Of a stretch of DNA of 64,000 bases, positions 10,201 through 17,344 are shown one piece after another. Source of the DNA: Fen-330 sp050008465 (GTDB taxonomy: Bacteria; Acidobacteriota; Terriglobia; Bryobacterales; Bryobacteraceae); NCBI GenBank assembly GCA_050008465.1, contig JBEKMO010000010.1, positions 1 to 64,000 on the forward strand. The letters are read 5' to 3'. The translations under genes and the position numbers were made by a program. The notes under the pieces were generated by a model. The model was given only the letters and a program-made list of their open reading frames with translations. It did not search any database and had not been told where the DNA came from. Numbering within the stretch: the stretch's first letter is position 1; every line of letters begins with the position of its first letter.

Positions 10201-10372
10201 GATGGCGAGCGGAGCCGGGGCCGTCGCGCGGAGGGTCGTGGGCAGTTGCGTGATCGGCGGCATGACCGCCGCCACCTGCATCGCCGTGCTTCTCATCCCG
10301 GTTACCTTCTACCTGATGGAGAGGCTCGGCGGCGGGCGCCGCAAACCCGCGCCGGAGGGAGGAGGCCACTAA
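7238..10372 (+). CDS. RND multidrug efflux transporter, inner-membrane pump (AcrB/MexF family)
   Basis: 1044 aa, the normal HAE-1 length. Twelve membrane segments in the classic 1+5 / 1+5 arrangement flank two large periplasmic loops. Proton-relay residues are visible: the Asp pair in TM4 (GLVLAIGLVVDDAIVVVE) and the Lys in TM10 (GLAAKNAILIVE). The first segment opens with FFIDRPIVAMVIAIL, typical of the family. It exports hydrophobic compounds by proton antiport through the trimeric complex with its neighbours. Start ATG lies 5 bp after the adaptor stop; the channel gene starts 1 bp after this stop. Specificity cannot be predicted from sequence alone. Confidence 0.95.
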   Translation: MSKFFIDRPIVAMVIAILTVILGVISLLTLPVAQYPDIVPPEVTIGATYLGADAQTIEQSVAAPIEQQMSGVDNMQYMFSTNANNGGMNMRVTFDIKTQPNINLILTQMREALAATQLPADVNNYGVIVRKAMSSPLLMLSLYSPKGTRDRNFLANYAYINLVDEIARAPGVGDVLVYGGRYAMQIWVKPDRLAKLQVTVPEIVRAVQQQNTVNPAGQIGGEPVPDGQEFTYAVRAQGRLITPEEFGQIVIRANRDGSVLRVQDVARVELGAESYNVRGRVNGEPAAIIPVFQLPGSNALDAAQNVRNTMARLKPGFPDDVDYLVSLDTTLPVKEGIAEIVLTLLEALLLVALVTYLFLQDWRATLIPLLAVPVSLVGTFIFFPLFGFSINTLSLFGLVLAIGLVVDDAIVVVEAVQRHIEERLSPKDASIRAMQEVSAPVIGIALILAAVFVPTIFVPGITGRLYQQFAVTVATSVLISAFNALTLSPALSAMFLRPKKHTRGPLAAFFRLFNKTFERGRNTYVATCRSLIRKSALALLLLAGCAFVSGWFGTRLPTGFLPEEDLGYVLLTVQLPNAASLQRTDAALRKIEEIIRPIPAVETYASVVGYNFLSGVPNTYSGSFFIKLKPWGERKSKEDQASAVVRYLNRRLSALPEGIAFSITPPAIPGVGAFGGFTFILEDRSGKDIAFLDSNLQQFMQAARKRPELTSLTTTFLPTVPQVFVEVDRDKTISQGVAMSDLYQTLQAFMGGSFVNYFNRFGRQWRVFIEAEGEQRTRAENVSQFYIRNSRGDMVPLSALTSIRRIVGPEFTQRYNLYRCAQIFGSAAPGYSSGQAMKALEDTFARTMPREMGFDYAGMSFQEQVAQKGLSPLVIFGMSLVFVFLILAALYESWTLPVSVLLGTPVAVAGALSTLYIRQITNDVYAQIGLVMLIGLAAKNAILIVEFAKVRYAGGMPLVDAALEAARLRLRPILMTSFAFILGCVPLWMASGAGAVARRVVGSCVIGGMTAATCIAVLLIPVTFYLMERLGGGRRKPAPEGGGH

Positions 10373-10373
10373 G

Positions 10374-11834
10374 ATGCCTAGAATCCGGCTGGGTGTGGTG
10401 TTGGCCTCGGTTTGCCTTCTCAGCGGCTGCCTGGTTGGACCCCGCTACCAGCGCCCGGTGGTGACGGCGCCTCCGGTCTTCCGGGGGCAGGAGGGCGAGG
10501 CGCAGAAGGCTTCCATAGCCGATCTGCCTTGGTGGGAGATCTTCCAGGACGAGGCGCTGCGCGGCCTTATCAAAACTGCCATCGCCAACAACAACGATTT
10601 GCGCATTGCCGCGGCGCGTGTCGAGCAGGCGCGCCAATTCGCCAGGCAGGCGCGTTCGGACTACTTCCCTGGAGTCGGGTACGAGGTCGGCGCGAGCGGC
10701 GGCAAGAATGAATCCCTCGGCGCTCCCGCGCTTTCCGGCGGCAAGACCCAGGGCACGGTTGCCGCGGTCCTCGGAGCCAGTTGGGAGGCGGACGTCTGGG
10801 GACGGATCCGCCGGTCGAACGAATATGCGTTAGCCAGGTACCTGGGGACCGAGCAAGGGCGCCGCGGCGTGCTGCTGTCGTTGGTGAGCGGCGTCGCCCA
10901 GGCCTACCTCGAGCTGCTCGAACTGGATCTGCGGCTGGAGATCGCTCATCGAAACGTAAACTCGTTCCAGGGGAGTCTGAAGATCTTCGAGGAGCGCTTG
11001 AATGCCGGCACCGCTTCCCGGCTCGAGACCGCCCGGGCGCAAGCTGCGCTCGCCACCACGGCCGCCGCTATCCCTGAGCTGGAGCGCCGCATCGCCATCC
11101 AGGAGAACCAGATCCGCATCCTGCTCGGATCGGCGCCGGGCCCCATACCCCGCCAGCGGACTCTGCTGGAGCAAACGCTCCCTCCCGAGGTTCCGGCCGG
11201 TTTGCCCTCCAGCCTCCTCGAGCGGCGGCCGGACGTGCTCGAAGCCGAAGCGGCTGTCCACGCGGCCAACGCTCAAGTCGGAATCGCCGCGGCGGCCGTG
11301 TTTCCGAAGATCGGCTTGACCGCGCTGTTCGGCCGGATCAGCAGCCCACTAGCGGATCTCACGGCCGGACGGATGTCGCTCTGGAGCGTGGCTGCGACCG
11401 CCGCCGGGCCGATCTGGGAGGGCGGCGGGATTCGCGCCCAGAAACGCCAGGCGGTCGCCGTTTGGGAGCAGGCCCGCATCGGCTACGAGCAGACGGTGCT
11501 GGGCGCATTTCGGGACGTGTCGAACGCTCTCATCACCCGCGAGAAGCTGGAAGGGGTCCGCGCCCGGCAAGTCGAGGCCGTCAAAGCGTACCAGGATGCC
11601 GTGGAAGTCTCCCTCAAGCGCTACGCCGCCGGCAAGTCGGGCTATTTCGAAGTCCTCGAGGTGCAACAACAACTTGTCCCCGCCGAAAACGCCCTGGCGC
11701 AAACCGAACTGGACCGCCGCTTGGTAATCGTTCAGCTCTACCAAGCCCTCGGCGGTGGCTGGAATCTGAGTAATCCCGGCTGGAGTGGGCCGCCCGCGGC
11801 TCCCCAGCCTCCGCCGCCCAACCCAAATCCCTGA
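10374..11834 (+). CDS. RND efflux outer-membrane channel lipoprotein (NodT/OprM family)
   Basis: 486 aa with a lipoprotein signal and LSGC lipobox (residues 18-21), followed by VGPRYQRP, the usual start of NodT-family factors. Two OEP repeats (about residues 55-240 and 270-465) form the trimeric beta-barrel and alpha-tunnel. LLERRPDVLEAEAAVHAANAQ is the conserved start of the second repeat. The C-terminus is Pro-rich. Translation is coupled to the pump gene (1-bp gap). The stop codon is followed after 1 bp by a 58-bp repeat containing a perfect 8-bp hairpin, which may act as a transcription-attenuating structure for the operon. Confidence 0.94.
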   Translation: MPRIRLGVVLASVCLLSGCLVGPRYQRPVVTAPPVFRGQEGEAQKASIADLPWWEIFQDEALRGLIKTAIANNNDLRIAAARVEQARQFARQARSDYFPGVGYEVGASGGKNESLGAPALSGGKTQGTVAAVLGASWEADVWGRIRRSNEYALARYLGTEQGRRGVLLSLVSGVAQAYLELLELDLRLEIAHRNVNSFQGSLKIFEERLNAGTASRLETARAQAALATTAAAIPELERRIAIQENQIRILLGSAPGPIPRQRTLLEQTLPPEVPAGLPSSLLERRPDVLEAEAAVHAANAQVGIAAAAVFPKIGLTALFGRISSPLADLTAGRMSLWSVAATAAGPIWEGGGIRAQKRQAVAVWEQARIGYEQTVLGAFRDVSNALITREKLEGVRARQVEAVKAYQDAVEVSLKRYAAGKSGYFEVLEVQQQLVPAENALAQTELDRRLVIVQLYQALGGGWNLSNPGWSGPPAAPQPPPPNPNP

Positions 11835-11835
11835 G

Positions 11836-11893
11836 GTGGCGCACGCTCTCCAGCGTGCGGGGCGCCCTCTGGGCCCGGCACTCCTGCCGACGC
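11836..11893 (+). repeat. 58-bp direct repeat, left copy, beside MazEF-like module
   Basis: 58 bases that recur at 12541-12598 with one mismatch. The first part is a perfect hairpin, CGCACGCT / AGCGTGCG with a CTCC loop; the second part is GC-rich with GGGCCC. The two copies exactly bracket the toxin-antitoxin module. This could be a dispersed intergenic repeat used as recombination substrate. Confidence 0.85.
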
Positions 11894-11948
11894 CTGGTCT
11901 TTCGCCGGTTCTTCCTGGCCAGAGCCCACACCAACCAGCCGACTGAAT

Positions 11949-11968
11949 ATATGTACATATGCTATAGT
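11949..11968 (+). promoter_or_regulatory. Candidate autoregulatory operator of the MazEF-like module
   Basis: An AT-rich patch in otherwise GC-rich DNA holds a perfect 12-bp palindrome ATATGTACATAT (11949-11960) directly upstream of a -10-like TATAGT (11963-11968), with the antitoxin ATG at 11977. Ribbon-helix-helix antitoxins bind such palindromes over their own promoter. No convincing -35 box is seen. Confidence 0.45.
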
Positions 11969-11976
11969 CTGTATAT

Positions 11977-12195
11977 ATGAAGTCTGTGCTGGTTCAGCTC
12001 GACCAGGAAACCTACCGCGCCTTGTCGCAACTGGCGCCTCCCGCGAGTCGCCGGCGCGCGCAGTTCATCCGTGAGGCGATTCGCAGGGCGGTCCGTGAGG
12101 CGGAGTACCGGAAGATGCGCGACGCATACGCGGCGCAGCCGGATTCGGAGTCCGAGGCGGACGACTGGGCGAACGCCGAGGAGTTCCAGCCTTGA
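11977..12195 (+). CDS. Ribbon-helix-helix (CopG/MetJ-type) antitoxin
   Basis: 72 aa. The N-terminal VLVQLDQETYRALSQLAPP followed by SRRRAQFIREAIRRAV is the beta-strand / helix-turn-helix layout of ribbon-helix-helix DNA-binding antitoxins. The acidic C-terminus (SESEADDWANAEEF) is the likely toxin-neutralising tail. The stop overlaps the toxin start by 4 bp (TTGA), which is usual for type II modules. It probably binds its own promoter at the palindrome 17-28 bp upstream and neutralises the toxin encoded next. Confidence 0.85.
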   Translation: MKSVLVQLDQETYRALSQLAPPASRRRAQFIREAIRRAVREAEYRKMRDAYAAQPDSESEADDWANAEEFQP

Positions 12196-12527
12196 CCCAA
12201 TACGAGATCTGGTGGGCCGAGTTGCCCGCTCCGGCTGGGAAGAGGCCGGTATTGCTGCTCAGTCGCCCGGACTCCTACGAATACCTGAACAAGTTCGTCG
12301 CCGCCGAGATCACCACCACCATCAGGCACATTCCCGTTGAAGTCTCGCTGGGACCCGCCGAAGGCCTCGCCAAGAAATGCGCAGCCAACTGCGACAACCT
12401 TCGAACCGTCTCCCGTTCTTCGCTGTTCAAGCGCGCAGGCGTGCTCGCCCGCGCGCGCGAGGCCGAAGTCAAACGCGCAGTGGGGTACGCGTTGGCTTGG
12501 GATGAGCTGATCGACGCGAAGCCATAG
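12192..12527 (+). CDS. MazF/PemK-family endoribonuclease toxin
   Basis: 111 aa from a TTG start overlapping the antitoxin stop. It opens TQYEIWWAELPAPAGKRPVLLLSR, the strand order of MazF/PemK toxins (W-x-A-x-L, then G-x-R-P-V-L-L-L-S), followed by FVAAEITTTIRHIPVEVSLGPAEGL and CDNLRTVSRSSL. The Arg of KRPV and the Ser/Thr of the TTTIR segment are the positions expected for the RNase site. MazF toxins cleave mRNA at short motifs; specificity here is unknown. The module sits between two 58-bp repeats behind the efflux operon. Confidence 0.85.
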   Translation: MTQYEIWWAELPAPAGKRPVLLLSRPDSYEYLNKFVAAEITTTIRHIPVEVSLGPAEGLAKKCAANCDNLRTVSRSSLFKRAGVLARAREAEVKRAVGYALAWDELIDAKP

Positions 12528-12540
12528 AGCGAGTTCCGAC

Positions 12541-12598
12541 GTGGCGCACGCTCTCCAGCGTGCGGGGTGCCCTCTGGGCCCGGCACTCCTGCCGACGC
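12541..12598 (+). repeat. 58-bp direct repeat, right copy, beside MazEF-like module
   Basis: Second copy of the repeat at 11836-11893, one base different (C to T in the GGGGYGCCC segment), same orientation. It begins 13 bp after the toxin stop. The similarity fades just past the repeat but a GGTCT...CGCC remainder can still be aligned on both sides. Confidence 0.85.
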
Positions 12599-12707
12599 AA
12601 GGTCTCGCCACAAACACGCAAACGTCCGCGCGCGTGTCGCCAGGTTTCTTCACGGCTTCGCAGGGAGCGGTCCGCTCCACACGGGAGCAATGCGGTAGCT
12701 GCCAACC

Positions 12708-12941
12708 CTACAAGTCTTCCAGCGCGGTCCACGCTTTGCTCTTCGCCGCCCGGTCGAAAAGTCCCCAGAATCTTGGACTGACCGACAGCAGAAGACTCTC
12801 GATGTCCGTGGACTCGTCCACCGGCAACAGGATCGCGCGGCTCTTTCCATTCTTGGTTATGACCACCGGACCAGTCTCGGTCAACTGCTCGATGACGCGG
12901 CTGAAGTTGTTCTTCACCTCGCGCAGACTCTCGATCTTCAT
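12708..12941 (-). CDS. Phd/YefM-family antitoxin, apparently without an intact toxin
   Basis: 77 aa from ATG 12941, which has GAGGAG about 10 bp upstream. MKIESLREVKNNFSRVIEQL and GPVVITKNGKSRAILLPVDE are the Phd/YefM fold, which binds its own promoter and neutralises a RelE/ParE or Doc-type toxin. The longer frame extending to 13064 is not the start; it overlaps the toxin remnant in another frame. The start overlaps the stop of that remnant by 4 bp (ATGA), so they were once a translationally coupled toxin-first pair. With the toxin beheaded this is probably an orphan antitoxin. Confidence 0.85.
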   Translation of the reverse strand: MKIESLREVKNNFSRVIEQLTETGPVVITKNGKSRAILLPVDESTDIESLLLSVSPRFWGLFDRAAKSKAWTALEDL

Positions 12942-13114
12942 AGCTCGAACTCCTCGCTCCGGATCAGCAGGCGGTTGCCTCGCTTCTCCCCAATCAGGAC
13001 TACTTCGACGGCTTCCTCGCGGATCCTGTAGAAAACCCCGACATCGCCGAGCCGCAATTCGCAATCGGCAGGCCGCCGTGCCGGAATCAAAGGGAAGGTG
13101 GCAACCGGCTCCAA
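12938..13114 (-). pseudogene. RelE/ParE-type toxin, 5'-truncated remnant
   Basis: Reading the frame that ends at TGA 12940-12938 gives the C-terminal half of a RelE/ParE toxin: CELRLGDVGVFYRIREEAVE followed by VVLIGEKRGNRLLIRSEEFEL. The W/C-E-L-R-x-G-D-x-x-V-F-Y block and the IGxKRGNxLLI end are the conserved beta-strands. The N-terminal helices (about 40-50 residues) are absent; upstream the frame runs into a stop at 13144-13142, inside the TIR gene. No ATG or GTG start exists, only TTG codons. The TIR gene ends 2 bp from this fragment, suggesting that its arrival removed the toxin's 5' half. Confidence 0.7.
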
Positions 13115-13115
13115 A

Positions 13116-15206
13116 TCAGTGGGAGGGAGAACGGCCCTTGCTCACCGATTGCTGGCCAATGGAGTCAACCATCTTCACCGCGATCTGCAGGTCTTTGTAT
13201 GATGCGCCTGCCTGGAGCCTGGCAACCAGGTCCTGGAGAGCCTGAGGGATTGGAACGCCTTCGCCCCGCAGCCAGTTGCGGATCCCAATTATGTCGTCGC
13301 CGTGAAGCTGGGCACAATAAGATGCTGCCTCCGCCTGCGCGTCTTCCGGCCTGATCACGCGTTGATAGAGCTTGAGCTGTTCGACGAGACAAATTGAGAC
13401 CTGGGCGGACAGGTCTTCCACTCTCTGGCCGAACTGTACGAGTTCGCGCCTGTCGATCTTGAATTCCTTCGGCCAGTGAAGCGTGGCATCCTCCGGCGTT
13501 GGTGCCTGGGATTCCGTCGTGCTAGGGCGAGCGGGTACCGTGCCCCCGGGAGATGGCGTCGTTTTTTCGGGAGGCAGCCTTCGGACGTTTTCAGCTTGCG
13601 AACCTTTAGCTCCCCTCACAAGCGTGTATTCAACCAGCTCGCCCTCATCAAGCACACGATTGCCGCTTTGAATGGCAGAGAAATGCAAGTAGACGTCGTT
13701 CCCGTCCTCTCCGGTGATGAATCCGTACCCTTTGGCCGCGTTGAACCACTTAACCGTGCCCCGGGCGCGTCGCGCCATAAGGGGCGGCTCACTTTTACGC
13801 TGTTCGGAAGCGACCTTCTGATCTGTGCTGGGCTTGCCAGATGCTGCCTGGGAGTCTGTGTCCTGAGCCGGCACGGCCGGCGAAGGCAATTGCTCCGCCG
13901 CCATGAGGTCGTCGGCGAGACTCCGTAAGATGACGGCCGAACGTTTGAGTACCTCAATGGTCGGTCGCGACTCCAGTTGTCGGACGACTGCATCCAGGTC
14001 TGAGGCGTCGACTCTGTGGTTGTGTAACCTATCTCTTATGGAGACCACGCCGGTGCCGTGAATGTCGGCGCAGAAGGTTGCATCATACTTTGGGTTGGTG
14101 GCTATGCAATTGAGAATTTTCGCAGCCTCAGTCTGAGCGCTGGAGGCTATCTCTTTCCTCTCTGCAGCGCTGAGTTTTCCCTGATCACTAACACGATGTA
14201 CCGCGCGAGTATCAACGGTCGACTTATCGGTACGGGTTACTCGCGGAGCCAACTCCTTTTGGATCGGCGCGACGCCCACCCGCCGCGCGCTAGTGGACCC
14301 TTGCGACGGCGCGGACAATGCTGGCGGGTGTAACGGGTCCGCAACAGGGTTTGGCGCCGGACTGACGGGCGGCACTGGCCACACGGCAAGCCCTACAAGC
14401 GCGAGTGCGGCTCCAAGGACGAAGAGCGCTGCTATCCTACGTCCCAGCGACCTGTCAATCCACCAGAAGTTCCACACTGGGTGAAGGAGCAAGAGGAACA
14501 ACACCACTAGAGCCACAACAATCACTGCTGGCGTCTTCGGCAGCAAAAACAAGAGGATTCCTGCGACGACACTTCCAAGCGCAAGCCAAACACCCTTCAA
14601 CCGATTTTGCTGCGTGCTAAAAGCGCCGCCGCTTGAATCCTGCATGGGTCCCGAGACACCAACACCGAAGCCCAGAACCGGCGGACACGACTGGTCGACG
14701 GGCGGTAGCTCTGCGCCAGCGAGCTCTCGCGCGGCGATGCTTCGATCTCTATGGAGGGCCTCCACCGCCTGCTTTATGCCAACCGTAATCGCGCGGTACG
14801 CCTCATCCCGGTCCGGATAGCTCGTTACGGGTTTGCCGTCTGGCGGCAGAGCCTGCAGGTCGCCGATGGGGCTGTCGGTCCAATCCACGGCTCTGAGAAT
14901 CAAGGGAATGACGACAGCTTCCCCCTTCCGATGTCGCTCCATCGCCCTTTTCATCTCGAGATCGTAGCAGTAGTCGGATGCCAAGAAGTCCGCGCTAATC
15001 AACAGGAGAATGACATCCGCGTGCTCCAAGTGAGAATCGATCTGCTCTCTCCAGTCCTTGCCAGCACCGATCCTGCGGTCATGCCAGGTTCGAATCAAGT
15101 GCTGGCGTTCCATAAGCCTAAGGTGCGCCGCCAGTTCGTCCCGAAGCTTCTCATCTTCATGGGCATAGCTAAAGAAGACATCGGATGCTTGTGGCTCTGT
15201 CGACAT
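13116..15206 (-). CDS. TIR-domain / membrane / cold-shock-domain fusion protein
   Basis: 696 aa from ATG 15206, chosen because GAGAGGA lies 7 bp upstream. Residues 8-152 are a bacterial TIR domain (DVFFSYAHEDEKL), with the expected catalytic Glu at 84 (SADFLASDYCYDLEMKRAM), so NAD+ hydrolysis is predicted. Residues 205-277 hold two or three membrane segments. Residues 480-545 are a cold-shock domain with both nucleic-acid motifs, KGYGFI (492-497) and VYLHFSAI (505-512). Two copies of an unrecognised domain flank the cold-shock domain (about 370-434 and 620-686), each with C-A-x-[IL]-H-G, two aliphatic residues and IR[DN]xL. A membrane-held RNA or cold-stress sensor triggering an NADase is an attractive inference. 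It is a single-gene unit between toxin-antitoxin remnants and the DUF488 cassette. Confidence 0.85.
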   Translation of the reverse strand: MSTEPQASDVFFSYAHEDEKLRDELAAHLRLMERQHLIRTWHDRRIGAGKDWREQIDSHLEHADVILLLISADFLASDYCYDLEMKRAMERHRKGEAVVIPLILRAVDWTDSPIGDLQALPPDGKPVTSYPDRDEAYRAITVGIKQAVEALHRDRSIAARELAGAELPPVDQSCPPVLGFGVGVSGPMQDSSGGAFSTQQNRLKGVWLALGSVVAGILLFLLPKTPAVIVVALVVLFLLLLHPVWNFWWIDRSLGRRIAALFVLGAALALVGLAVWPVPPVSPAPNPVADPLHPPALSAPSQGSTSARRVGVAPIQKELAPRVTRTDKSTVDTRAVHRVSDQGKLSAAERKEIASSAQTEAAKILNCIATNPKYDATFCADIHGTGVVSIRDRLHNHRVDASDLDAVVRQLESRPTIEVLKRSAVILRSLADDLMAAEQLPSPAVPAQDTDSQAASGKPSTDQKVASEQRKSEPPLMARRARGTVKWFNAAKGYGFITGEDGNDVYLHFSAIQSGNRVLDEGELVEYTLVRGAKGSQAENVRRLPPEKTTPSPGGTVPARPSTTESQAPTPEDATLHWPKEFKIDRRELVQFGQRVEDLSAQVSICLVEQLKLYQRVIRPEDAQAEAASYCAQLHGDDIIGIRNWLRGEGVPIPQALQDLVARLQAGASYKDLQIAVKMVDSIGQQSVSKGRSPSH

Positions 15207-15692
15207 GCGTTTCCTCTCGGTGTTGAGAACTATACACCGGTGATATTCGTTACGCAACCGGATCGTCGGAACGTGATCGTCGGGAACGGAAGATCACACA
15301 ACCCACGCAAGTGGGTGCCCCGGACGTCCGATGGTAAGCGGCAGAACACACGAGACTGTCTTGCGGGGGATTTGCGGAGGATTCGGAACGCTAGACACCC
15401 TTTCCTCCCCCCACATTCCCCCCCGTTCCCCCTCTCCCCCCTCCTCTTTCTCCCGCCCCCTGAGCCACTTGCCCCTTCCGTGCCCTCGGCGCCCGCCCCG
15501 CTCGGGCTTACCCTGGAGCCGTGCCTTCCCAGCGCCAGATCGAGGCCGACCACCTCTCACGACCATCTTTGTCCCGTCCCCTGAGCGGACCGGCATCACG
15601 GCGTTTGATATGGAATCCGACGGACGCCACGAAGGCTGTAGGCGAGGATGCGCCCTATGTCTCCTCAAGTGGACTTGCCCTCGTGACGGTCA
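15207..15692 (+). other. 486-bp gap: TIR upstream region and a truncated repeat copy
   Basis: No gene is seen. The part next to the TIR gene should hold its promoter, but no clear boxes are visible. 15401-15548 is a partial copy of sequence found at 17610-17758. It starts with a pyrimidine tract of C/T runs and ends inside what would be codon 8 of the repeated gene. The remainder to 15692 shows no feature. Confidence 0.6.
15401..15548 (+). repeat. Left copy of direct repeat bracketing the DUF488 cassette
   Basis: About 148 bp similar to 17610-17758: a C/T-rich tract, then TGAGCCACTTGCC, CCGCTCGGG and CCCTGGAGCC, then the GTGCCTTCCCAGCGCCAGAT start of the SQRQIEANRRNA-type gene. This copy breaks off after the codons for VPSQRQIEA, while the right copy continues into an intact gene. 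Small indels separate the two. Confidence 0.8.
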
Positions 15693-16493
15693 TCAGTCGA
15701 AGAGCGGCATAGGGCGCTGGCTGGTTCGCGGCGGACAGAAAACCCCGAGCACAATCCAGGTGCCGAACTGGGCGACGGTCCCGACGAAGAAGTGGACGTC
15801 TTTGTCGGAGCTGCAGAGCTCGCCGAGGAACTTGTCCCTGACGACACTGGCCGCCCTCTGGGCATCTCCACGAATTCGCCGCTGTTTGAGAAATAGCACA
15901 CCCGCCTCCCAATCCCCGAGGGACATCGTGTGGCCGTTGCACCGCTCGTCATAGCATCGAAACCTGTACCGGAACTTGAATGGAATCTTCTCGAGCGGCA
16001 GACGCTGCGGGCCGATGTCAAGCCGGAACTGGTCCAAGTCCGCCTTCCATTCGGGTTTCCAGTCTTCCTCGTCGGGCACGATCAACAGGTCCTCGACAAC
16101 TCGTGGCCGAACCAGGCCAAGGCTGATGTTCTGCCCCTCCTGGAGATCATAGAGCTCTTCCATCGATCTAACGGGTTGCTTGAAAACGATTCGCTTCCTT
16201 GCAGCCCAGGCGTGCTTCGTTGAGATGGGTGGGCCGTCGAGGCGAATACTGTCAACGTCGGGTCGATAGCTCTCCGGGCGGCGGTCCTGCCCGCAGTGCT
16301 TCTCGACGTCAACCTGAATCCACTGGTACTTCGCGTAGCTTTGCCATTTCGGCAGATAGCGAAAAGGCACAGGGTAGAGGCGGATGAACGCCCCGTCTTC
16401 CAGCATGCCGGCCGTGCAGACGCGTTCCAGGTCGGCGGGATCCGGATGGGGGTAGGTCTTGACCGTGATCAGAATCCGTTTCCGCTCAATCAT
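15693..16493 (-). CDS. Conserved hypothetical protein paired with a DUF488 protein
   Basis: 266 aa opening KRILITVKTYPHPDPADLERVCTAG and LEDGAFIRLYPVPFRYLPKW. I recognise this as an uncharacterised family repeatedly encoded next to DUF488 proteins; the function is not known to me. Visible features are WIQVDVEKH, RPESYRPD, and a late C-x4-C-x-G-H-T segment (RCYDERCNGHTMSLGDWEAG) that could bind metal. No membrane segment or signal. Its ATG overlaps the stop of the DUF488 gene by 4 bp, so the two are coupled and probably act together. The pair is enclosed by a direct repeat, which suggests mobility. Confidence 0.75.
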   Translation of the reverse strand: MIERKRILITVKTYPHPDPADLERVCTAGMLEDGAFIRLYPVPFRYLPKWQSYAKYQWIQVDVEKHCGQDRRPESYRPDVDSIRLDGPPISTKHAWAARKRIVFKQPVRSMEELYDLQEGQNISLGLVRPRVVEDLLIVPDEEDWKPEWKADLDQFRLDIGPQRLPLEKIPFKFRYRFRCYDERCNGHTMSLGDWEAGVLFLKQRRIRGDAQRAASVVRDKFLGELCSSDKDVHFFVGTVAQFGTWIVLGVFCPPRTSQRPMPLFD

Positions 16494-17344
16494 GTGTGAA
16501 TCAGGTGCACCGCAGACAATCCGGTAGCCTTCGCCAGGCGTGCAGCCAGCCGACCGCGGTGGCAGCAGCCCACGTCGGCCTCATAGCAGAGCAACGCGGA
16601 GGCCTTTTCCTTCACGAGCCTTGTGGCACGATTTAACGCGGGCTCCTGCTCGGGCAGAAGTTCCGTCTCGTATCGATCAAGCAGCCGTCGATAGGAGTCC
16701 GCTCCGTTCAGGTCGGCTCGGAACTCAGAAGCTATTCCCAACTCCGGAAGGTGGACGTACTCGATATCGATCTTCTGGCAGAACTCCGAGAGCCTGGTTT
16801 TCGAAAACCCAAAGCGGCGTGATATCGGATTACGCCGGACATCCATCAGGCGCCGAACACCTGCCTGGACCAGCGTGTTCAGAAAGCGGTCGATCGACAC
16901 ACCCTCGTAGCCGACGGAGAAAACCACGTCCCGGGCGGTGGTCCGGCTCCGGCGCGGCCCCCGATTGCTCATCACCGTGAATGCGGGGAACCGCTCATAC
17001 ACCAAGTTGAGGACATCACGGTCCGACCGATCAGCCATCCGCTCAAGGAGTTGACCAATCCCGTTCCGGACCGTCAGGGGAATCGTGGAGTAATCTCTGG
17101 AAGCCTGCACCCGGTTCAGAACGGTAGGTTCTGCGCCAGCCACTGAACCGTCCCGATAAAGCGAGTCGAGCGTCCGCTGGGCGAGCCATGAATACGGTCC
17201 GTAGCGGTACGGGAAGAAATCGAAGACCGGCACCCCGACATCCTCCCGAAGCAGAAACAGCAACTTCATCAGCCGGGTTCGAGAGACCGGCCCCCCAGAC
17301 TCAAGTAGAACTCCCAGGAGAGTCAGTCGCCTCAGATTGGTCAT
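16490..17344 (-). CDS. DUF488 protein with N-terminal SocA/Panacea-like segment
   Basis: 284 aa. Residues 140-284 are a DUF488 domain: FSVGYEGVSIDRFLNTLVQAG, LMDVRRNPISRRFGFSK, and near the end ALLCYEADVGCCHR, with the conserved Cys and the RR/R residues. Residues 1-130 (RLTLLGVLLESGGPVSRTRLMKLLFLLRE, then FFPYRYGPYSW) resemble the SocA/Panacea-type fold found in some antitoxins, which is a weak similarity judged by eye. The activity of DUF488 is unknown to me. It is the upstream gene of a two-gene operon with a 4-bp overlap. A stress- or defence-related module is possible, not shown. Confidence 0.8.
   Translation of the reverse strand: MTNLRRLTLLGVLLESGGPVSRTRLMKLLFLLREDVGVPVFDFFPYRYGPYSWLAQRTLDSLYRDGSVAGAEPTVLNRVQASRDYSTIPLTVRNGIGQLLERMADRSDRDVLNLVYERFPAFTVMSNRGPRRSRTTARDVVFSVGYEGVSIDRFLNTLVQAGVRRLMDVRRNPISRRFGFSKTRLSEFCQKIDIEYVHLPELGIASEFRADLNGADSYRRLLDRYETELLPEQEPALNRATRLVKEKASALLCYEADVGCCHRGRLAARLAKATGLSAVHLIHT

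Noticed and set aside
11836..12598. Insertion sequence ends around the MazEF-like module
   Set aside because: The 58-bp repeats are direct, not inverted, and no transposase lies between them.
12708..13064. A 118-aa version of the Phd antitoxin
   Set aside because: The 41 extra N-terminal residues are out-of-frame reading of the RelE remnant; the ATG at 12941 with GAGGAG is the credible start.
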